A stretch of DNA of 64,000 nucleotides from Sycobia sp. Sy_11 (taxonomy: Eukaryota > Arthropoda > Insecta > Hymenoptera > Epichrysomallidae), in NCBI GenBank assembly GCA_018907035.1, contig JACCIC010000138.1:1205001-1269000 (forward strand). The letters run 5' to 3'. The translations under genes and the position numbers were made by a program. The notes below the pieces were generated by a model, which saw nothing but the letters and a program-made list of their open reading frames with translations, did no database searches and was not told the origin of the DNA. Each line of letters opens with the position of its first letter. Within the stretch, counting starts at the first letter, position 1. Below are positions 61,452 to 64,000 of the stretch, in pieces.

Positions 61452-62096
61452 CGCGCGCGCGCGAGCGTTGCGGCGCAAAACTTTTGCATATTCATGATAC
61501 GCGGCGGAGGTACGTACGCGGCGATCGCGCCGAGGAGATAAAAATGACCGGGGCTGGCGGGCGAGTGATTTAATAAAAAATTAAGCGATCGGCGCGCGCG
61601 CTTTAAGAGAGCGGCGAAGGAGCGAAATGCGAGGGAAAGGGGGGGGAGGAACGGAGAGGGGAAAGGGTGCAAGAGACGGAGAAGGGAGAAGGGAAAAGAC
61701 GCGCGAAGATGAGACAAGCGGGGATCGTGTAATTAATAAATCACCCTCCTACCTCCGTCTTCTTCGTACCTTTTCATCTCTCTCCCACTCTCTGCTTTTA
61801 CCTTGCCCTTATCCCCTCCTCACTCCTTCCGGATAATGCACACATGTGCTAATTAAATGTCATTAGGAGGGCACGGGCGGCGGAGATCTGGTGCCGGGAT
61901 AATAATGCCGACGGGAGTGGAGTTGGGGTTGGGGGAGGGGGGAGCAAGTCGGGAAGACTCCTCGGCCTCGGCTCGGCGAGCATGTATATAGTGATTAATC
62001 GTTAAACGATTGGCCGTTTTGAGAGCTCGAAGGCGCGAACCCCCAATTAATCCTCGGCTTATCAAAGGGCCCCGGCTGATCGACCCTGTATATGTA

Positions 62097-62099
<3 letters not shown>

Positions 62100-62132
<33 letters not shown>
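62100..62132. repeat. (TA)n microsatellite
   Basis: 33-bp alternating run. Confidence 0.95.
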
Positions 62133-62138
<6 letters not shown>

Positions 62139-62245
62139 TATTTATATGTAACATATCACCAGCCCCGGATCTTTTGGTTTTATCGATACCGGATCGCTGC
62201 GCTGTATAGCGAACGTCCAGCACGCGTGCGCCGCTTCTCCGTCTT

Positions 62246-62248
<3 letters not shown>

Positions 62249-62296
<48 letters not shown>
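62249..62296. repeat. (TA)n microsatellite
   Basis: Pure 48-bp run. Confidence 0.97.
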
Positions 62297-62300
<4 letters not shown>

Positions 62301-62463
62301 CATATATATATACATGTGTTGTGTATTGCACGATGCGGCACGGATGCTTCGAAGTTAAATTATTTCTTAATTTTTCACTCCTGCGAGCTGCGGTCGATTG
62401 TGATTTACATACGAATAGAACTTGCTGGCAAAAAGCGTATTATGTGCAGATTTATATTATCTA

Positions 62464-62465
<2 letters not shown>

Positions 62466-62515
<50 letters not shown>
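62466..62515. repeat. (TA)n microsatellite
   Basis: Pure run of about 50 bp, followed by a short GA run at 62520-62544. Confidence 0.97.
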
Positions 62516-62519
<4 letters not shown>

Positions 62520-62721
62520 TAGAGAGAGAGAGCGAGAGAGAGAGACAAATTTCAATGCTCATGAGTCTCGATATCGTTGAACGAGCTATACAATGGCAAG
62601 GAATACGGTTGATCGGGGCAGGGGAGGGAGGCGAAATATTTATGGGCTCGCGCGTGTCCATGAATTTGATTCGTGTAATATTTTCCTATACCGTACGAGC
62701 GGAGGCTAACCAATAATAACG

Positions 62722-62783
<62 letters not shown>
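62722..62783. repeat. (AAT)n trinucleotide microsatellite
   Basis: About twenty ATA units, the only long trinucleotide A/T array in the window. Confidence 0.96.
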
Positions 62784-63141
62784 CGAATCGACGGTGATAA
62801 TAGCAATAATACCTCTAAAAATAAAGAGCGGTATAAAAAGCCGCAATAAAGCGAGTCCGAGTTTACGGGCGACAAGCCCCCGTACGTAAGCCAGTGAGTT
62901 TCGGCTTAACGGCCGCGACGACGTGCAATTTTCTTCACACAGCCGTTCGACAGTTGACTCGTCCGGCCGACCGCGACGACTTCTGCCAGCAGCGCGGCGT
63001 TTTTTCTCGACCGGGCTATTTCCTCTCCGTTTTTCAAAGTTATAGTCCGCCAGTGCGACCCGCTCCCAGACTTCTCTGCTACTTCTCCGACGAGCGCTGC
63101 CCGGCGGACGTATCAGGGCGGGATTGTCGGTCCCTCGAAGA

Positions 63142-63144
<3 letters not shown>

Positions 63145-63198
<54 letters not shown>
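63145..63198. repeat. (TA)n microsatellite
   Basis: Pure 54-bp run. Confidence 0.97.
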
Positions 63199-63201
<3 letters not shown>

Positions 63202-63660
63202 GCAATATAGATGCTTTACGAAACGTAATAATTGAAATGACGAAATCCGACGTTAAGAAGAATAAAACGATCGTTACGTGTCGACCGGCTGAAAAAGTTC
63301 GCGGTGCTTGTCGTTGCGCGCCGATCACGCAATTCTGGCGGTAAAGAGAGAGGATGGGGTGGGTGGTGGCGGAGGTTCAACAATAAAGGCATAAATTAAT
63401 CTCACAGCTATAAATAAACGGTGAGGCTCTGTATTTTACCATTGAATTTATCGCGGCTCACCGAACGCGCGCTATCCCCACTGTCGTCGCGTTTACGAAA
63501 TCGCGGTCTACAACGGACTTGTTAAAAAAAATCAAAGTTGCCCGCCTCGCGGCTAGAAATCGATGCTTGCGCCCATTTCACAAGTTGCTACGGACTTTAA
63601 ATTATATTTATATTAATTAATCAGTTATAATTGTATTATTAATTATTTATACGGACGTTG

Positions 63661-63682
63661 AAAAAAAAAAAAAAAAAAAAAA
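63661..63682. repeat. Poly-A tract
   Basis: 22 consecutive A. No retroposon body or target duplication was recognised around it. Confidence 0.9.
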
Positions 63683-64000
63683 TACGCACGCAATGCAAGT
63701 ATTTACGTTGAGATAAGAGGAGATGGAACTTGTTGCTCGTGGCTCTTTTTTCGTACCTACGCAATTCACGCTGGAGCCCAAGGTGGCGAAACTTGAGTTC
63801 TCGTCCCTATTTAATAGCGAAGCATAAATTTTCGTCTGTATAACGCTAATACGCGTATAGGTATACTAGTGTACACGGTTGACATGACATAGAACCGAGA
63901 ACTTTCATACTTTCTGTCCGTAATCTGGTCTAATCGCTCCCTGCACTTCGCGTATCGTGAGTGACGTGTAAGCGACAATTTTTTTGTTTGTTGAAAATCT

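Larger units (their letters stand above)
51562..64000 (+). other. Intron 2 of the T-box gene, 3' end outside the window
   Basis: The donor GTGAGA follows exon 2. No T-box continuation (RMFPT...) could be found before the window ends, so at least 12.4 kb of intron remains. No other gene is supported. 51600-52750 is AT-rich; 53000-54800 and 55850-56950 are GC-rich patches. Microsatellites and palindromic elements listed separately are the only clear features. If a hidden exon exists, it is too short or too divergent for me to see. Confidence 0.75.

Overview
The window looks like arthropod nuclear DNA, most likely an insect and plausibly a hymenopteran (a wasp or an ant). Four things point there: spliced coding exons with consensus GT..AG borders; a T-box gene of the Tbx20/H15/midline family; GC-rich, CpG-rich patches alternating with very AT-rich ones; and a very heavy load of (TA)n and (GA)n/(CT)n microsatellites. 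The order-level assignment is inference from sequence character. No database search was possible.

Only one gene can be supported, on the + strand and incomplete. Exon 1 (start codon at 20830, donor after 21511) encodes a low-complexity N-terminus carrying an eh1-like FSIAAIM motif, the kind that recruits the co-repressor Groucho. Exon 2 (51240-51561) carries an acidic/Ala-rich linker and the first 24-27 residues of the T-box DNA-binding domain, ending at MIITKSGR. The two exons are about 29.7 kb apart and join in frame (phase 1). Exon 2 ends in phase 2 inside an Arg codon. The rest of the T-box must lie downstream of the window. The 5' leader is GC- and CT-rich and holds two overlapping short upstream ORFs (20311-20436 and 20427-20681).

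Layout: 1-19590 is gene-free upstream DNA. It contains a tRNA-derived SINE with a perfect 13-bp target-site duplication (4164-4404), a decayed 39-bp tandem repeat (about 12600-12860) and a 5'-truncated, broken LINE on the minus strand (14175-14891) with a near-perfect 13-bp duplication. Region 19590-20829 is the presumed promoter and leader, followed by exon 1. Intron 1 (21512-51239) and the visible part of intron 2 (51562-64000) hold many microsatellites, a few notable palindromes (32 bp at 34520; 26 bp at 57691) and a GC-rich hairpin patch near 57200. No second gene, rRNA, true tRNA or CRISPR array was found.

The T-box factor is expected to be a nuclear sequence-specific regulator, mainly a repressor in the fly homologs, acting in heart, nervous system and segment patterning. 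The large first intron and the GAGA-rich DNA are typical places to look for its cis-regulatory elements, but no specific enhancer can be proven from sequence alone.
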